Positions 1 to 11,944 of a stretch of DNA of 64,000 nt are shown here, in pieces (within the stretch, counting starts at the first letter, position 1; every line of letters starts with the position of its first letter). A program made the position numbers and the translations under genes. Below the pieces are notes generated by a model that ran no database searches, was not told the origin of the DNA, and was given only the letters and a program-made list of their open reading frames with translations. The DNA is taken from NCBI GenBank assembly GCA_028571685.1, contig CM053141.1, positions 76,369,833-76,433,832 of the forward strand, read 5' to 3'. This DNA comes from Heterohyrax brucei. Lineage: Eukaryota > Chordata > Mammalia > Hyracoidea > Procaviidae.

Positions 1-168
1 CTGTTAACTGGGGGTCAGCTTTTAAAACCACCAGTGGCTCAGTGGAAGAAAGATGTGGCCGTCTACTTCCTTATAGGTTTATAACCTTAAGAACCCTATG
101 GGGTTGCTATGAGTCTGAATCAACTTGACTGCAGTGGGTTTGGGTTGGTTTTAAGTAGGCTCTTTACA
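1..168 (+). mobile_element. AfroSINE, 5' end cut by window edge
   Basis: The sequence begins inside the tRNA-like part and runs through the body into the tail 'GGGTTGCTATGAGTCTGAATC', ending in a GT-rich stretch. It is the longer SINE subtype carrying an 'AAAGATGTGGCCGTCTACTTCC' style middle block. No target duplication can be judged because the left end is missing. Confidence 0.85.
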
Positions 169-1236
169 GCTGATTACAGTGTTGATGACCTTGGACAAGA
201 TAAGAAGGAGGCAGGTCTCAGGCCAACTGGAGTAGCTACATTTCAAATGACAAAGCAGGTAGGCCATAGGAACTGTTTCACCATATCCCACATTATCAAG
301 GGGTGCTGCTTCCCACGAGGCACTACTATGAAGAGGACTGTGTTCCAAGGTCAAGTCTTCTGCGAACCCTAGAACTGATAAGTCTATGACTACATAGGAA
401 ACATTCAGTTCTGTGTGTATGTGTGTTTGTAGTCTGAAAAATCAAACAAAACAGACAAGGAAGGGTATAGAAGCAAATCAGTACCTATATCCTGATTTAA
501 CTCTTTCAAATGCATGTGAAGAAACAGAATCAAATGTTTTTTCAAGCAGAGAGACCTATGTTGCTTTCAAAATGGTCTCAAACTGATTAGAAAGGTAGCA
601 AGTGTTCTACTTTGGTTGTTCTTTCTACTGGATACAAAACTTTAAATCCTTTCTGTAAATTACTCCCAGGCAATTAAGTCCTTTCACGTCATCAAGTCTT
701 GTTGGGCATTGTTTGCCCTAGGACAATTGTCGGGACTCGAGCAGGAAAAAAGCCATGTGGATCTTTAGTTGATTCAGTTCATTTGTTTTCCAGAGATTAC
801 ACTCAGGCCTCATATTCCTGCTAACAGTTGAGATGCATAGTTCTGAGTCAACAATCAGAAAATGAAACCCTCTTATCTCACTACCAGTAGAATATAATCC
901 AGACAATATATCTGCTATGCACATACATTCACACTTAATGGATTCTAGGGTTGCCCTTTAGTTATTTCCTTGTGCCCACTTTAGGAGCAGAGAGGGAAGG
1001 AAAGAAAGCACGAGTCTGAGCTGGGCCCCCTCTGGCTGCTCATTTCTAGTCTTCTTGCCTAGACTTCTCTCTCATATGCTGAGGACCACTTGAATGACCT
1101 AGGAAAGATTCCTGTGACTTGTTACCAAAAGCCAGGCTCCCTTCCTCCGTTCCCTGACAGTGCTATGTAGATGCTTTCTACTCCTTAATAGACCCTCACG
1201 TTCTAAGCCTTCTAAGTCTTTTCTCCCAAAATTGCT
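169..1236. other. No recognised feature
   Basis: Ordinary AT-rich intergenic or intronic sequence. I see no exon, RNA gene or clear repeat; any old repeat here is too decayed to name. Confidence 0.5.
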
Positions 1237-1740
1237 GTTGTTAGTTGTTGTCAAATTGACTGAGACTCATAGAGACCTTAAGTACAACAGAACGAAACAC
1301 TGCCCAGTCCTACACCACCTCTCTGATTGTTGACATGTTTGTGTCCATTGTTTGGCTCTGAATCAGTCCAGCTCACCCAGGATTTTTCCCTTTTTCACTA
1401 ATCCTTTACTTGACCAATCTTTTTCTATTGATTGGTCTTTTCCCAATGAAAAAGCAAAGATGTCACATTGATGACTAAAGTGTACCTGATTCAAGCCATA
1501 TTTTTTCAATCACCTCATATGCATGTGAAAACTGGACAATGAAAAAGGAAGACAGAAGAAGAACTGATGCATTCAAACCACAGTGTTGGGAAGAATACTG
1601 AATATACCATGAGCTGCCAGAACCTTGAACAAATCGGTCTTAGAATATATACAACCTGAATGCTCATTCAAAACGAGATCATAAAACTTCGACTGATTTA
1701 CTTTGGACATGTCATCAGGAAAGACCAAACAAATTAGACT
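1237..1740 (-). mobile_element. RTE (BovB-type) LINE 3' end with inverted 5' segment
   Basis: Positions 1237-1417 are the RTE 3' end read on the minus strand ('ACAACAGAACGAAACACTG' block). Positions about 1450-1735 are the adjoining upstream part of the same LINE but on the plus strand ('CATATGCATGTGAAAACTGG' through 'TACTTTGGACATGTCATCAG'). The two pieces are neighbours in the LINE with a gap of some 25 bases. Inverted 5' segment, sense 3' segment and outer tail are the arrangement expected from twin priming during target-primed reverse transcription. Confidence 0.75.
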
Positions 1741-1781
1741 CCTAAGGGGCAAAAAACACCACTTGTTTCACTGCTGCTATC

Positions 1782-1951
1782 GCCAAACCAAGAAAACCAA
1801 ACTCTCTGCCGTCAAGTTAATTCTGACTCACAGCGACCCTATAGGACAGAGTAGAACTGCCCCATAGGGTTTCCAAAGAGCATCTAGTGCATCTGAACTG
1901 CCAGCCTTCTGATTGCCAGCCGTACACCTAACCACTACGTCACCACGGCTT
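1782..1951 (-). mobile_element. AfroSINE
   Basis: Near full-length minus-strand copy. It starts with the A-rich tail 'AAAACCAAACTCTCTGCCG', passes 'CTCACAGCGACCCTATAGG', and ends with the reversed tRNA-like head 'AACCACTACGTCACCACGG'. Confidence 0.9.
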
Positions 1952-2660
1952 TCATCGTTATCACAGTGCTAGGCAAATAGCAGTCACTCAAGAAGGAACT
2001 GGGTAAGAAGTCTCATTGGCATAAGCGTGAGTCAGTTGTAACAGATGTGTAAAAAGTAAAAAAGAAAACGAACATCAGGAATGACAATGAGTAAGGCAAA
2101 GTTAACCACTGCTATGAAACCATATTCAACCAAAACCCTGTTTTGATGATTGGCCTGTATATATGAGATAACTCTGTTGTCTTTGCTCAAGCCTTGTGGC
2201 CATGCATTAAAAAGTAGAATCTTAACTTGAACATCATTGCTTTATTAGGTCAGAACAAACTTTCCAGCTCATCCTCAGTAATTGATGAAAGCTGCTTTCT
2301 AGAGTGAAGGTCTCCAAATCCTCTGTGGATGTGCTTTTAGTGGAAAGTACTGAAAAAGTCACAAATTAATAAACTTAAGAGATCTGAAAGAGAGATTGCC
2401 CCTGTTTCATTCAAACATATATTCAAGTAGTTAATATAAATTTTCATTCCTTTGGAGGGAGTTTCAGGAATTAACAGATTCTTTTGCTTTTTCAGCTATC
2501 AGGCGAAGTTATAACTCATCCTCCACCCCAAAATGTTTTGATTTTTAAAAATTACTGCTATTGTCTACATAAGTCACAGAATAGGAAATTCAGGGTGAGA
2601 GTTTGAATTCAGAATCGATCAGTAAGGGGTAGGAGAGACAGTAAAAAACAAAAACGACGA
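1952..2660. other. No recognised feature
   Basis: AT-rich sequence without a recognisable gene or repeat, ending in the A-rich tail of the next SINE. Confidence 0.5.
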
Positions 2661-2820
2661 AACAAAACAAAAACCAAACCTATTGTTGAGTCAATTCTGA
2701 CTCATAGCAACCCTATATGACAGAGTAGAATTGAAACACCCCTTAGAGTTTCCAAGGGTGGATGTGAACTGGTCACCTTTCGCTTAGCAGCCGTAGCACT
2801 CAACTACTACTCCACGAGGG
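2661..2820 (-). mobile_element. AfroSINE
   Basis: Minus-strand copy with tail 'AAAACAAAAACCAAACC', body 'CTCATAGCAACCCTATATG' and decayed tRNA-like head ending 'CTACTACTCCACGAGGGG'. It carries several substitutions in the middle block, so it is older than some of its neighbours. Confidence 0.88.
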
Positions 2821-3540
2821 GTGGGAAGACCTTATTGCCTCCTTCTTTTGGAAAAGCTTGGGGTTTATCAGTGAGGACTCACACTTAGATTTTAGTTTTC
2901 TGGAATTTAACCCAGGAACAAGCCTTGGCCATAGTGGCATTAGCAACAGTCACTTCCCAAACTGCGAAGACTCAAAAGTGACTCCTCCTTTGTAATCGAG
3001 TCCTTTACTGAGTTTATGACCTTCCGTAATTGGGGGAAAAAATGGTGATTTTTAGCATGTGGTTTAAATGAACCACTGAATATTGCTTCCTTTTCATCTT
3101 CATTAAGACAGCTTTGGCCAAGTTCTGTAATATGTGCATATCTTTACGGTTTTTCCCCCTACCAACTTTTATTAAGAAGAGCACTCAGAAAAAGCAAACT
3201 AGAATGGGATTCAGGGAAATGGCTAATTTCAGTCAGGATACTGGGGTAATGAGCAGGCATTAAAGTGACAGACATAGCACAGCTTCATGCCACACTACTT
3301 TTTCTAGTCCCCAATCCCTAATCAGAGAAGCCCCAAACATCGCACACACACACACACCTCCACCGTTCACCCCATCCCACCCCAGGCTCTGAAGAAACCC
3401 GCCACCATCCTGAGGCTTTTCACTTATGATATGGATGAAGTAACACCCACAAAATCAGCATTTGCACAAATGCCAGGGGCTAATTACAGGCCTTCCAGCC
3501 AACGCAACCTAGGCGATTTCTTAGCAATTTCTCCGATTAC
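2821..3540. other. No gene; short CA microsatellite
   Basis: No exon or interspersed repeat seen. A short (CA)8 tract lies at 3342-3357. GC content and pyrimidine runs rise towards the right end, leading into the GC-rich block. Confidence 0.5.
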
Positions 3541-3980
3541 TCAGTCAGGGGACTGCTCGGAGCGGGGCTCCGGAGCACACTCTGGGGCATGCGGAGCCCC
3601 CTGCGCAGCCCCCTGGCAGAATCTGAACTCCCCACTGTAGACGAGGCTTGGCAGGCGCCCGCAGGGTAACAAGATGACACAGCTACCCACCTGTGCCTCG
3701 GCCCCATGGCGTTTCACAGTACTGATCTGGTCACTTTCCACGCCCCCAGTTTTCCAGCAGAAGACGTTTTCCCAGGAGACAGGAACAATCTCCCTCCCTG
3801 AGACCCCACCCCTCGCCCCACACCGACGACCTCCAGACGGCCCCTGAGCCCCCTGACGCCCTCTGTACATCCTCAATCTGCCAAACGCGCCGGAGAAGCA
3901 ACACAAGCATCCAGGACTAGTGCCCACTTCCCTGTGGTTTCCCGACCTGACGCTCCCGGTGTTTTTTAGACCTGACACTG
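3541..3980. promoter_or_regulatory. GC-rich block, weak CpG enrichment
   Basis: GC content is clearly above the surrounding DNA, and CpG dinucleotides appear several times (for example around 3555-3580, 3820-3900, 3940-3955). A 145-codon minus-strand frame spans it, but it has no recognisable domain and looks like a product of high GC. It lies 0.7 kb from the stronger CpG block and may belong to the same regulatory region. Confidence 0.35.
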
Positions 3981-4679
3981 GGGGATACCAGCTTGGAATC
4001 TCAGTACTGGGAAAAGAGACAAAACATCAAGGCTGAACAGAGAAGGCAGGAAGCTGCTGGGAGCTGCTCAGTGCCAGTCTAATCTGCCCCATAGATGGCA
4101 AAAGGTGTGAGGCTTCACCCCCTCCCCCCCCCCCAGCTACCCTCCACCGCTCGACCCTTGGGCCAGTGTCTTTCTTACCATAGTCCAATTGGATTTCGAA
4201 TCATTGTGATAAACCTAAGATCTTAATTTTCTTTATGGGGCTGACCCCAGGACTGTGTAAACGTCTCTTGACAGACATAATGGAGGGTTATTAACAGTAC
4301 AAAGCCTGTCGGACCCTAGCATTAGTTCAAGGGAATATTTCAGTGTCGCACTGAAATTGCTGCGCATGTAAACCAATTTCCCCGACAGAAGGGTAAACAC
4401 AGACTCGTTTGAACGGCCTAGATGAAAACAGATGAGATATCGCAAACAGTCCCCCCAAATACAACAGACTTCTGGGCCAATTACACGTGGTTAGCTCTGA
4501 ATGGCAGAGGAAATAGTTTTCTCTGCTGCTAAATGTCACAAAAGTCACCTAAAGGCACAGAAGGAGGCCGTTTTGTTTTTATGAAACTTGCTAAAATTAA
4601 TCAGGACCGTAGCCACTTGTAAAAAGCAGACACCACTACCTCCAGCCGGGTTTTAAGCATTTGTGAAAGCAAGGTAAGT
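3981..4679. other. Non-repetitive sequence between GC-rich blocks
   Basis: A C-tract is at about 4118-4135. The stretch 4230-4620 shows no repeat-family signature, has balanced composition and contains AT-rich homeobox-type sites such as 'AAAATTAATCAGG'. It could be conserved regulatory DNA beside the CpG island, but conservation cannot be tested here. Confidence 0.35.
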
Positions 4680-5640
4680 CGGGGGACCTCGGCACTCAGG
4701 CTCCCAGGTCTCAGCCCGCCGGCCAAGGAGGGAATTGAGAAAGAAAGAAAACCCAACGGGTGCTCAGCAGGCTGAGGAGAGTCGAGGAACCTCTCTGGGT
4801 TCCGCCAGGTGAGAAGTAGTGGCTCTGCCCAAGCCCGGAGGTCCCCAGTGGCCTCCAAGCGCTAGCCCCCGCCAGGGTGACCGTGCGCTCCTGGCTGCCC
4901 CCCATGCCTACGGCTTTCCTCCCGCGCCCCCGTCTCGACCCCGGTGGCGAATGGACCCAGAAGACAGGGCAGCCCATCCAATCTGGTTGACCAGGTCAGA
5001 GCTGTAGCACGTGCACAAAGACCGATGAGGAAGCGCGGGACAGGCTGCCCAGCCAGAACCCTCAGGAGCACGCCCAAGCCCGCAGGGTACCAAGCCCCAG
5101 GAGGACCGCGCTCCCACATGGGACAGTAGTTCAGGACTCGGGGTCCGCGGGTGGCCCTGGGAGGCACCGGGGCGGGAGGCCTCCAAGGGCGTCGGGCCAG
5201 CCCCAGCCTTACACCGTCAGGCTAGCGCCAGGACCGGGACAGGGGAGAATGGACCTGCCGGCTGGGCTTGCTCCTGAGCTCTGACTGGTCGCTGTCGAGG
5301 GCCTGGGTCCCCAGCCCCAGAAGTAGCGATGGCTGGGACCAGGCCTCGGGGCCGCGCGGGGCTCGGACGGGGCGGCCGCGGGCCCCGGAGCCGCGTGCAG
5401 AGTTCAGCCGTGTTTCGGTTGCCCTCTGACCTGACCCGGGGCGCACAAAGGCCTCCTGGGTGCACCGCCTCGGCCCAGCCTTCCAGTCGCTGCCAAATTA
5501 ATGAGCCCACGTCAGGTTGGGTTTACAGCTCGACCGGGGAGCAGCCGAGTGGAAAATGAGCCTGGGGCCGCTCGGGAAGTCCCGCACGAGTGCCAGGCGT
5601 CCCCACCGCCCTGAAGGCCGGTTCCGCCCTCGCTAGCAAT
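4680..5640. promoter_or_regulatory. CpG island
   Basis: This is the longest stretch of high GC with dense CpG in the left half of the window, including an uninterrupted GC-rich core near 5329-5400 with a NotI-type GCGGCCGC site. Several overlapping open frames on both strands are expected from base composition alone and none has a recognisable domain. Mammalian CpG islands of this length usually mark a promoter of a coding gene or lncRNA; which gene, and in which direction, cannot be read from this sequence. Confidence 0.7.
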
Positions 5641-6790
5641 GTTCTCCTTAGTTGTGTCCTACAGGAACACAAGCCAGGCCCAGGGAAGTAGGCTGGTATG
5701 TGAGAAAGGGGTCCGTCCAGCCTTACTGAAACAACACAAAACCCACACTTAACATCCCACCACCAGTGTGCCAGGCGTCCTTGCTTGACAGCATCACTGG
5801 GTCGGGGGCTTGCTGACACTTCAGTGTCTTTGCAGTGCCCAGCTTTCCAACGGGCTCCAGGGCTTTGGGGGCTTCAACTTTCGTTCCCAGGAGTTGTTCC
5901 TCCCCAACTTGGAAGACTGGCTGCCCCCAAAGAGTGTGCCCCCAACTGGGGCACAGAACCATTCACCCTTTCCAGGGACAACAGTTTAGACAGCAGACTC
6001 AGGAGGCATTTTCAGTCTGTTGTCAGGGTCCAGATTTTGAAAGCCGGCGATAAACTGTAACAGAAATAAAAATTGAATTTGGTGTTTGTTTCAAAGAAAA
6101 GTCTACTTGGCAAATCATCCGGAAGTCTGAAAGGTTGGCTGTCTGATGCTGATGAGTTCGTTTTCTTACTACTCTTTAAACGCTGTGGAGAATTTGGTTC
6201 AAGGAAGTGACTAAGCTTGAAGCTGATTTAAGACATTGATTTATAGAATTCCTTCCAAATTTTTCAAACTTATTAAAATAAAGCATTTTTCATTTAAAAG
6301 CATTCTGAAGGTCAGAAGAGTAACGCTCTGTAGAAGCCCTTTCCCTGTGTCCTTGCTGTTGAGACACTAGACGATTAAGAACCCGGAAGAACTGCTGTAG
6401 ATGTGGACTCTGATTCTTGGGTCGGGCCTGCATCTTCCTCACCCTTGCTCCAAGGGCCTCCAGAAATGACAGGCCCTGAAGCTGGTCCCAGTTCTTCTGG
6501 TGACCTAAGCAATACTATCTAACTTCTTATACCCATGTGGAATTCCCCACCTTACTCCTGGGTTTCTGTTGCCTAGATCCCACATTCTCCCTTCCCCAGG
6601 CCTAGGGGCACTTGCATTCCTTGCAGATGAAGCTGTGCTCTCCCGAGCCCATGCCTTGCTCTGAAATATGTTCTTAGAAGGTCAGGTAGCCTTTAGGAAG
6701 TCAAGCAGTCATTACCTTTAAGGTGCTGAGTATCTTAGAGAGAACACACAAACTATAATGTATTTTCCTCAGGAAAATCTTTTTTTGGTA
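5641..6790. other. No recognised feature
   Basis: Composition falls back to the genomic background to the right of the CpG island. Open frames near 5720-6060 are short and lack domains. No repeat is clear. Confidence 0.45.
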
Positions 6791-6794
6791 CATG

Positions 6795-6900
6795 GTCTAT
6801 CTCCTCAACTAAAATTTAAACTCCTTGAGGACAATAAGCAAGCCTAGTTTTCTATATTATCTCACAACACAATAAGAGCTCAAGAAACATTATCTATATT
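6795..6900 (+). mobile_element. L2 LINE 3' end, decayed
   Basis: The order 'AAACTCCTTGAGGACAATAAGC' then 'AAGAGCTCAAGAAACATTAT' matches the L2 3' end pattern (stop-rich 'CTCCTTGAGGGCAGGGAC' then 'GTGCTCAATAAATATT'). The copy is ancient and diverged. Confidence 0.6.
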
Positions 6901-7065
6901 GATTCCACAATTAGTCTGCATTAACGTGGCCCCTCAAAAAAGCTAATACCTACAGTTGTGCTGGGGAAGGTACCAACTCTTTCCTCATTCATTCCTGCTT
7001 CATTCTAAATTATGCCAGTGTACTTGTTTTTCTTCTAAAACCCAGTTGAGATACACCTATTAAAA

Positions 7066-8076
7066 GAATGGATTTTTTTTTTTTCTGGTTGTTCTTGTTG
7101 AGAATAGCACAGCAAAGCATATACCAATTCAGCCATTTCTACATGTATAATTCAGTGGCATTGATTACACTCTTCAGGTTGTACAGCCACTCTTATTCTC
7201 CTTTTCTGAGCTGTCCTTCCTCTATTTACATCAATTCACTCCCACCCCACCCCACCTGCAATCACAGATTGAATTGTATCCCTCAAAAAATGTGTGTAGC
7301 TATTTGCCTAGGCCATCATTCCTGCTAGTTAGTAATTTTTCTATATGTTGTAAATCCTGCTTCAATGATGTTCATGAAGGAGGATGGGCAGTGGTTGAGT
7401 TAGCAAGGCAGGATTCAAGTCTGTAAGAATGTATTATGCCTTGAGCCCGTCTCTTGGACATAAAGGAAAGGAAGGCAGGCAAAAAGTGGGAGATCTCATG
7501 TCACCAAGAAGCCATGCCAGGAGGACAGTATGTCTCTTGGACTCGAGGTCCCTGAGCCTCAGAAGGTCCAGGCCCAGAGAAAATTGATGACAAGGAACTT
7601 CCTCCAGGGACAAGAAGGCCTTCCCTTGGAACTGATGACTTGAATTTGGACTTGTAGCTTACTATATACTAGACTGTGACAGAATAAAATTTCTCTTTTT
7701 AAAGCTATCCACTTATGGTATTTCTGTTACAGCAGCACTAGATGACTAAGACACATCCCTAAGGTTCCTTTCTAATCTTTCAATCCCATATACATAGTTC
7801 TTAAGAGTGTAATGCTCGAGGCAGGCACTTTTTCTACTTGTTAAACTAGATTATTGTTTGGTTTTAAGAAGACTTTAGGGATAATTTTAGTTGAAGGTTT
7901 TAAGATTATATAAGGGCAATGGCTTCAGGGGTTCATCCAGCTTCCATGACTCTCATGGCTCCAGAAAGTCTGGAGTCCATGAGAATTTGAAATTCTGTTC
8001 TGCATTTCCCCTTTTGATCAGGATAAAAGAATGGAAATTTTTATTGCAAGAAGAGTGGGGAAAGGAGAAGAAACAT
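7066..8076 (-). mobile_element. L1 3' UTR fragment split by an LTR
   Basis: Two parts, 7066-7255 and 7754-8076, join into one afrotherian L1-type 3' region on the minus strand ('TACATGTATAATTCAGTGGC' in the left part, 'TGTTTGGTTTTAAGAAGAC' and 'CCAGAAAGTCTGGAGTCCAT' in the right part). The LTR between them interrupts the sequence cleanly, so this fragment was already present when the LTR inserted. Assignment to L1 rather than another LINE is from memory of the family. Confidence 0.6.
7256..7753 (+). mobile_element. MaLR (MLT1-like) solo LTR
   Basis: It begins with the MaLR-type start 'AGATTGAATTGTATCCCTC' and ends with the polyadenylation-type 'GAATAAAATTTCTC', then 'GGTATTTCTGTTACAGCAGC'. 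It sits inside the L1 fragment above. It belongs to the same subfamily as the LTR at 12.47 kb; both share the middle 'GGTCCCTGAGCCTCAGAAG'. Only the LTR is present, with no internal viral genes. Confidence 0.75.
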
Positions 8077-8299
8077 GTACAGACAAAGGACTTTGAGGAA
8101 TAAAACGGATAGGTATCATTCCAAAGTCGGGGAGCCCTCAGGAGGTCACTAAGGTGTCAGAGAGAGAGCAAGAACCTCATCTTCAGGCCAAAAAGAGAGA
8201 AAGAGGAGGTGGGCCAACACCAAGGATGAATTTTGTCTAATAGGTGGCAGTAAAGTAGTGTGACTAAGAAAACCTCTCCATTCTCTGACTGTATATCAT

Positions 8300-8420
8300 C
8301 AGATAGGTTATATAAGCTTCAGTGTTTTCACTGATAAAATGGAAATAGTGATAATACTTACAGCACAGAGTTCGAGGATATTATGTTAGCATGACAAAAT
8401 GCTAGCAGTATGGCTCTCAG
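8300..8420 (+). mobile_element. MIR SINE, decayed
   Basis: The core 'TTTTCACTGATAAAATGGAAATAGTGATAATACTTAC' zone, followed by 'GAGGATATTATGTTAGCA', follows the MIR consensus order after its conserved core. Ends are not clear. Confidence 0.6.
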
Positions 8421-8559
8421 TGTCGCTTGGAGTCTTATGTCATAATGTGAAGGCTGTTTGGATTCCTTCCTGTCACCATCAAGTCAATTCCAACCCACAA
8501 TATCACAGCTGAGCAGCAGGGTGGGAAAACTGCTTTTTTTCTTTGAAATATGAGAAAAA

Positions 8560-9290
8560 CAATGAAACATCATCAGACATTTTAAGCAAATCATTTAATA
8601 AAAGACAGACACCAAAAGAAAGAGAAAAAGAAGTGAGAAGAAATTGAGAAAATGTTAAAGTTCCCATACACAAACAAATCATCCAAATAAAATCCTTAGA
8701 GAGATGAGAAAATGCATTGCATCTGTGTAAAAGGGGAGAAAAGGATATTCTTGAAAAGAACTATTAAGAGAAAAAGAGATTTTAGAATTTAGAAAATATG
8801 GTAGAAGTAAAAGTGTCAAGATGAAGTTGAAGAAATTTTCTGAAAACAACAAAAATATAAAGAGACAGAACATAAGAAAAAAAGACCAAAAAAAAAAAAA
8901 AAAAAAACCTAGAGAATCAATAAGTAGATCCAATGTTCAAAGTGAATTTCAAAAAGAAATGACAGAAAATATAGGGGAGAAAGTTTTCTAAAGAAATAAT
9001 ACAAGAAAATTTCCCAGATTTTACTAGGATGAGTTTCCAGATTAAAAGTTCCAACCAGGTGCTCAAATCTCTACCAAAATACATCAGCATTGTATTTCAG
9101 AAACTGTTAAGTAAAAACTCCAAAAGTATTCTAGAAACAAAAATGGATCCAGTTCCAAAAGTCAGGCATCTGAATGAGATATACAATCAGATCCTGCTTC
9201 AAAGAGCCAAATCTGAGATGAGACACAGTAGATCTGCAGTATACTCACAAGCTGTACCTAATTTCTAGATAGCCAGGAGGCTATTAGTAA
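8560..9290 (+). mobile_element. HAL1-like (half-L1) fragment
   Basis: The right half contains the HAL1 ORF1 order 'GAAAATTTCCCAGATTTTAC', 'GAGTTTCCAGATTAAAAG' and 'GTATTTCAGAAACTG'. HAL1 is a non-autonomous L1 relative that carries only ORF1. The left half is A-rich and less certain, and a (A)20 tract lies at 8888-8907. The coding frame is broken. Confidence 0.6.
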
Positions 9291-10663
9291 TAGAGTACCA
9301 GTAATTAAATGTGATTCCTCCATGGATATCATGTCCTTCTGATCAGAGCCTAAACACATGATAACACATGAAAAGTAACTTTCATTACTTACAAAAAGAA
9401 GCATACAACATACGAGCAATTCCCCGCTGCCTCAAAAGCAGGCCAGGCAGAGATGGAGAACTTCTATATCTATTTTACTACACACCATAGACGCGAACTT
9501 AAATGGGACAGTTACGAGAGGCTAGTACTGCCCACCCCTATCACTACCCTACCCCAGCTTCGAGAAGCTGTCCTGATGGAGGTAACTTTTCCACGTGCTC
9601 GCTACCTGACATCTTGAATGAAGAATTAAACAGGAGCTTACCCTCTGCTTGCTGATCTCCCCGTGGCCAGGTAGGTCCGGTTAGATGGATTGTAGGTGCA
9701 GTTAGGGGGACTGTAGATCCAATCAGGTGGCATGCGTCTCCCACCAGCTGAGGAGACAGAAAAACCTCCTCCAGTTGTTTCATAACCGCAGCCTATGTGA
9801 CCCATTACAGGGATTTTTCCAGCCAGACCACCCCAGGAGGAGGTGGCTTGGGCATCTTGGCACCTAACCTGGAATTGTATTTCTTTTACCCTGATGGTAT
9901 TTAGACAACCCATTATGCTCCAGAAGGGTAATGGGTGGTGGTGGTCATTCCAAAGCCTAAAGATGCTAGCAAGGGGAAGAATGATGAAGACATAGACTCC
10001 AGGCTTGTCCAAAAGACTGCCTGCTCACACAAAATGGCAATGAACTTGTCAAAAATAACGACGTGAAAACACAGCAGTGCCTTTACAATTCTAAGCAATA
10101 TGAATTTCCAGTCTAAAATTGTGTACTAAACTAAACTACCCATCAAATATGAGAGTTCTCAAAGTGTAACTCCCATGCACCCTGTAACAGCACTGATGGT
10201 CCACCTGACAGCTATTCCTACCTTTCTTTCATACTATTTGTATTCAAGCATCATACAGCCATGTGCTTCCCAGAAGCCAAGCCTCTTCTCAGTCCCAAGC
10301 AATTGCCTTGTCTAGGCCAGTAATTAGTGATTCTCTATCCCTTTCCTGTGACTGACTTCAAAATGGACATGTAACATAATTCAAATAAATTAAATCTAAG
10401 GAAAAGCCTACTAGATGTGTAAAAAATTTTCTTGACCTTAGAAAAGAAGCCAAAGGATGGGCTACTCTTCTGGATTTGGGGTGAAGTTGTGTGAAGACAT
10501 GCTGCCCCAAGTTGCTGTTTTTATCTTACGACCCCAAGGGGAGAAACCAAATGCCAAAGGTGGCAGGGGGAAAAAAAAGATGAAAAGAACCTGGGTATTC
10601 GATTATGTCATTGGCCCTGTGCCTTCATCAACCTAAAACTGGCTAGCATCCAGGCTTTTTGTT
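9291..10663. other. No assignable gene
   Basis: Includes minus-strand frames at 9638-10012 and 9544-9783 that overlap in different phases. They have no recognisable motif, no signal for splicing that I trust, and ordinary composition. The rest is unremarkable AT-rich sequence. Confidence 0.4.
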
Positions 10664-10690
10664 ATGTGTGTTAGTTTTCTATTCTACCAC

Positions 10691-10726
<36 letters not shown>

Positions 10727-11135
10727 ACAACTTTATTATCTTACAGTTCTGAAGATCTGAAATCTGATACACTGCTCACTGGACTAAAATCAAGACGTCA
10801 GCAGATACAACCACATTCCTTGCTGGAGGCTATAGGGGGAATCCATTTCCTTGTCTTCCCAGCTTCTGGATGCTACGCGCATTCCTTGGCTTATCTTTGT
10901 ATCTGTTGTCTTTCTCCAACCACAACTGGGAAAGTTTCTATACTTTCAAGTATTCATGTAATTAGATCGAGCCCACTTGGATTATCTAGGATAATCTCCC
11001 CATCTCAAGGTACTTATCCTTAATCACATCTTCAAAGCCTGTTTTGCCATGTAGGGTAACGTTCACAAGCACTGGGGATTAGGACCTGGACATCTTTGCA
11101 GGGGTGTGAGGTACATCCTATTACAATGAGTTAGT
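10664..11135 (-). mobile_element. MaLR-type LTR, antisense, with A28 tract
   Basis: Read on the plus strand it starts 'TGTGTTAGTTTTCTATT' and continues 'ACTTTATTATCTTACAGTTC', 'TCAAGACGTCAGCAG', 'GGATTAGGACCTGGACATC', which is the reverse complement order of a MaLR-type LTR. An (A)28 tract at 10697-10724 lies where the consensus has only a short A-rich region and is probably a later expansion. Confidence 0.65.
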
Positions 11136-11944
11136 AGATGATATTTATTATTTAAACAAAATAAACTATTAGACTTTCTGTTATTTGGAGCCAGAAGTGT
11201 TTGTTCTCACTAAACTATGGGACATCCTATGGGATGTCTGCTTTACAGCAAGCCTAGAGACTATTTAACCCACAACAGAGTAGGTAAACAGAGGACTCCT
11301 GAATGATATGTCTACAAAGGGGGGTGGGTAAGAACTAACAGTGTTTGGACCTGTTCCATTGCAAACGCAAGTAAAATGGGATAGGAAATTACTCCAGTAC
11401 AATTTAACAGATTCTATTTTATTTAAGTCTTTCATAGATGAAAAGATAGTTAAAAACAGTTCCTACTTTCATGGAGCTCAAGATGGATCCACCAATATGT
11501 AAATGGTGAATTTTCCTCTATGAGTAATTTTGCAGAATTATTAAGCTTTTAGTTTTTCAAAGCAAACCTCATTTTAGGGAATGAACCAAAAAAAAAAAAA
11601 GATATCCAAAATGTGTCAGATTTCCCCTTGTCAAAGAACTAGGTGGTAGCTACTGCTTCACAACTAAACTTTTCACATGGGAACCTGAGGTTCACTGCTC
11701 CGATTTCACTGTGGCCAAGAACAAGCACTGTGTAGTGGCCAGGGACCTATGCGGGGACAGGAGGCTCTGTCTCGGTCAGGAAAACACTCTGCTTTTGGCT
11801 ATCACCTATTCTCTCATAAGCTATGGATGAGCATTATTATTCTGAACAAAAACAGAAGGCTCTCTTGTTTTCTCCTTGTTTTGAACTATAAAGGAGTCCA
11901 GAATGCAAACTCTGTGCCCTTGCACTTATCACTCAACTGTATGA
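11136..11944. other. No recognised gene
   Basis: Background sequence. A short L2-like minus-strand piece may be present near 11450-11490 ('CATGGAGCTCAAGATGGA'), and an A13 tract lies at about 11588-11600. Confidence 0.45.

Noticed and set aside
4819..5559. Many overlapping ORFs on both strands in the left CpG block
   Set aside because: GC-rich DNA has few stop codons; none of the frames shows a domain or a preferred strand.
9544..10012. Overlapping minus-strand ORFs of 79 and 124 codons, considered as a retroviral remnant
   Set aside because: No conserved motif, zinc knuckle, protease or envelope feature was found, and there is no flanking LTR pair.
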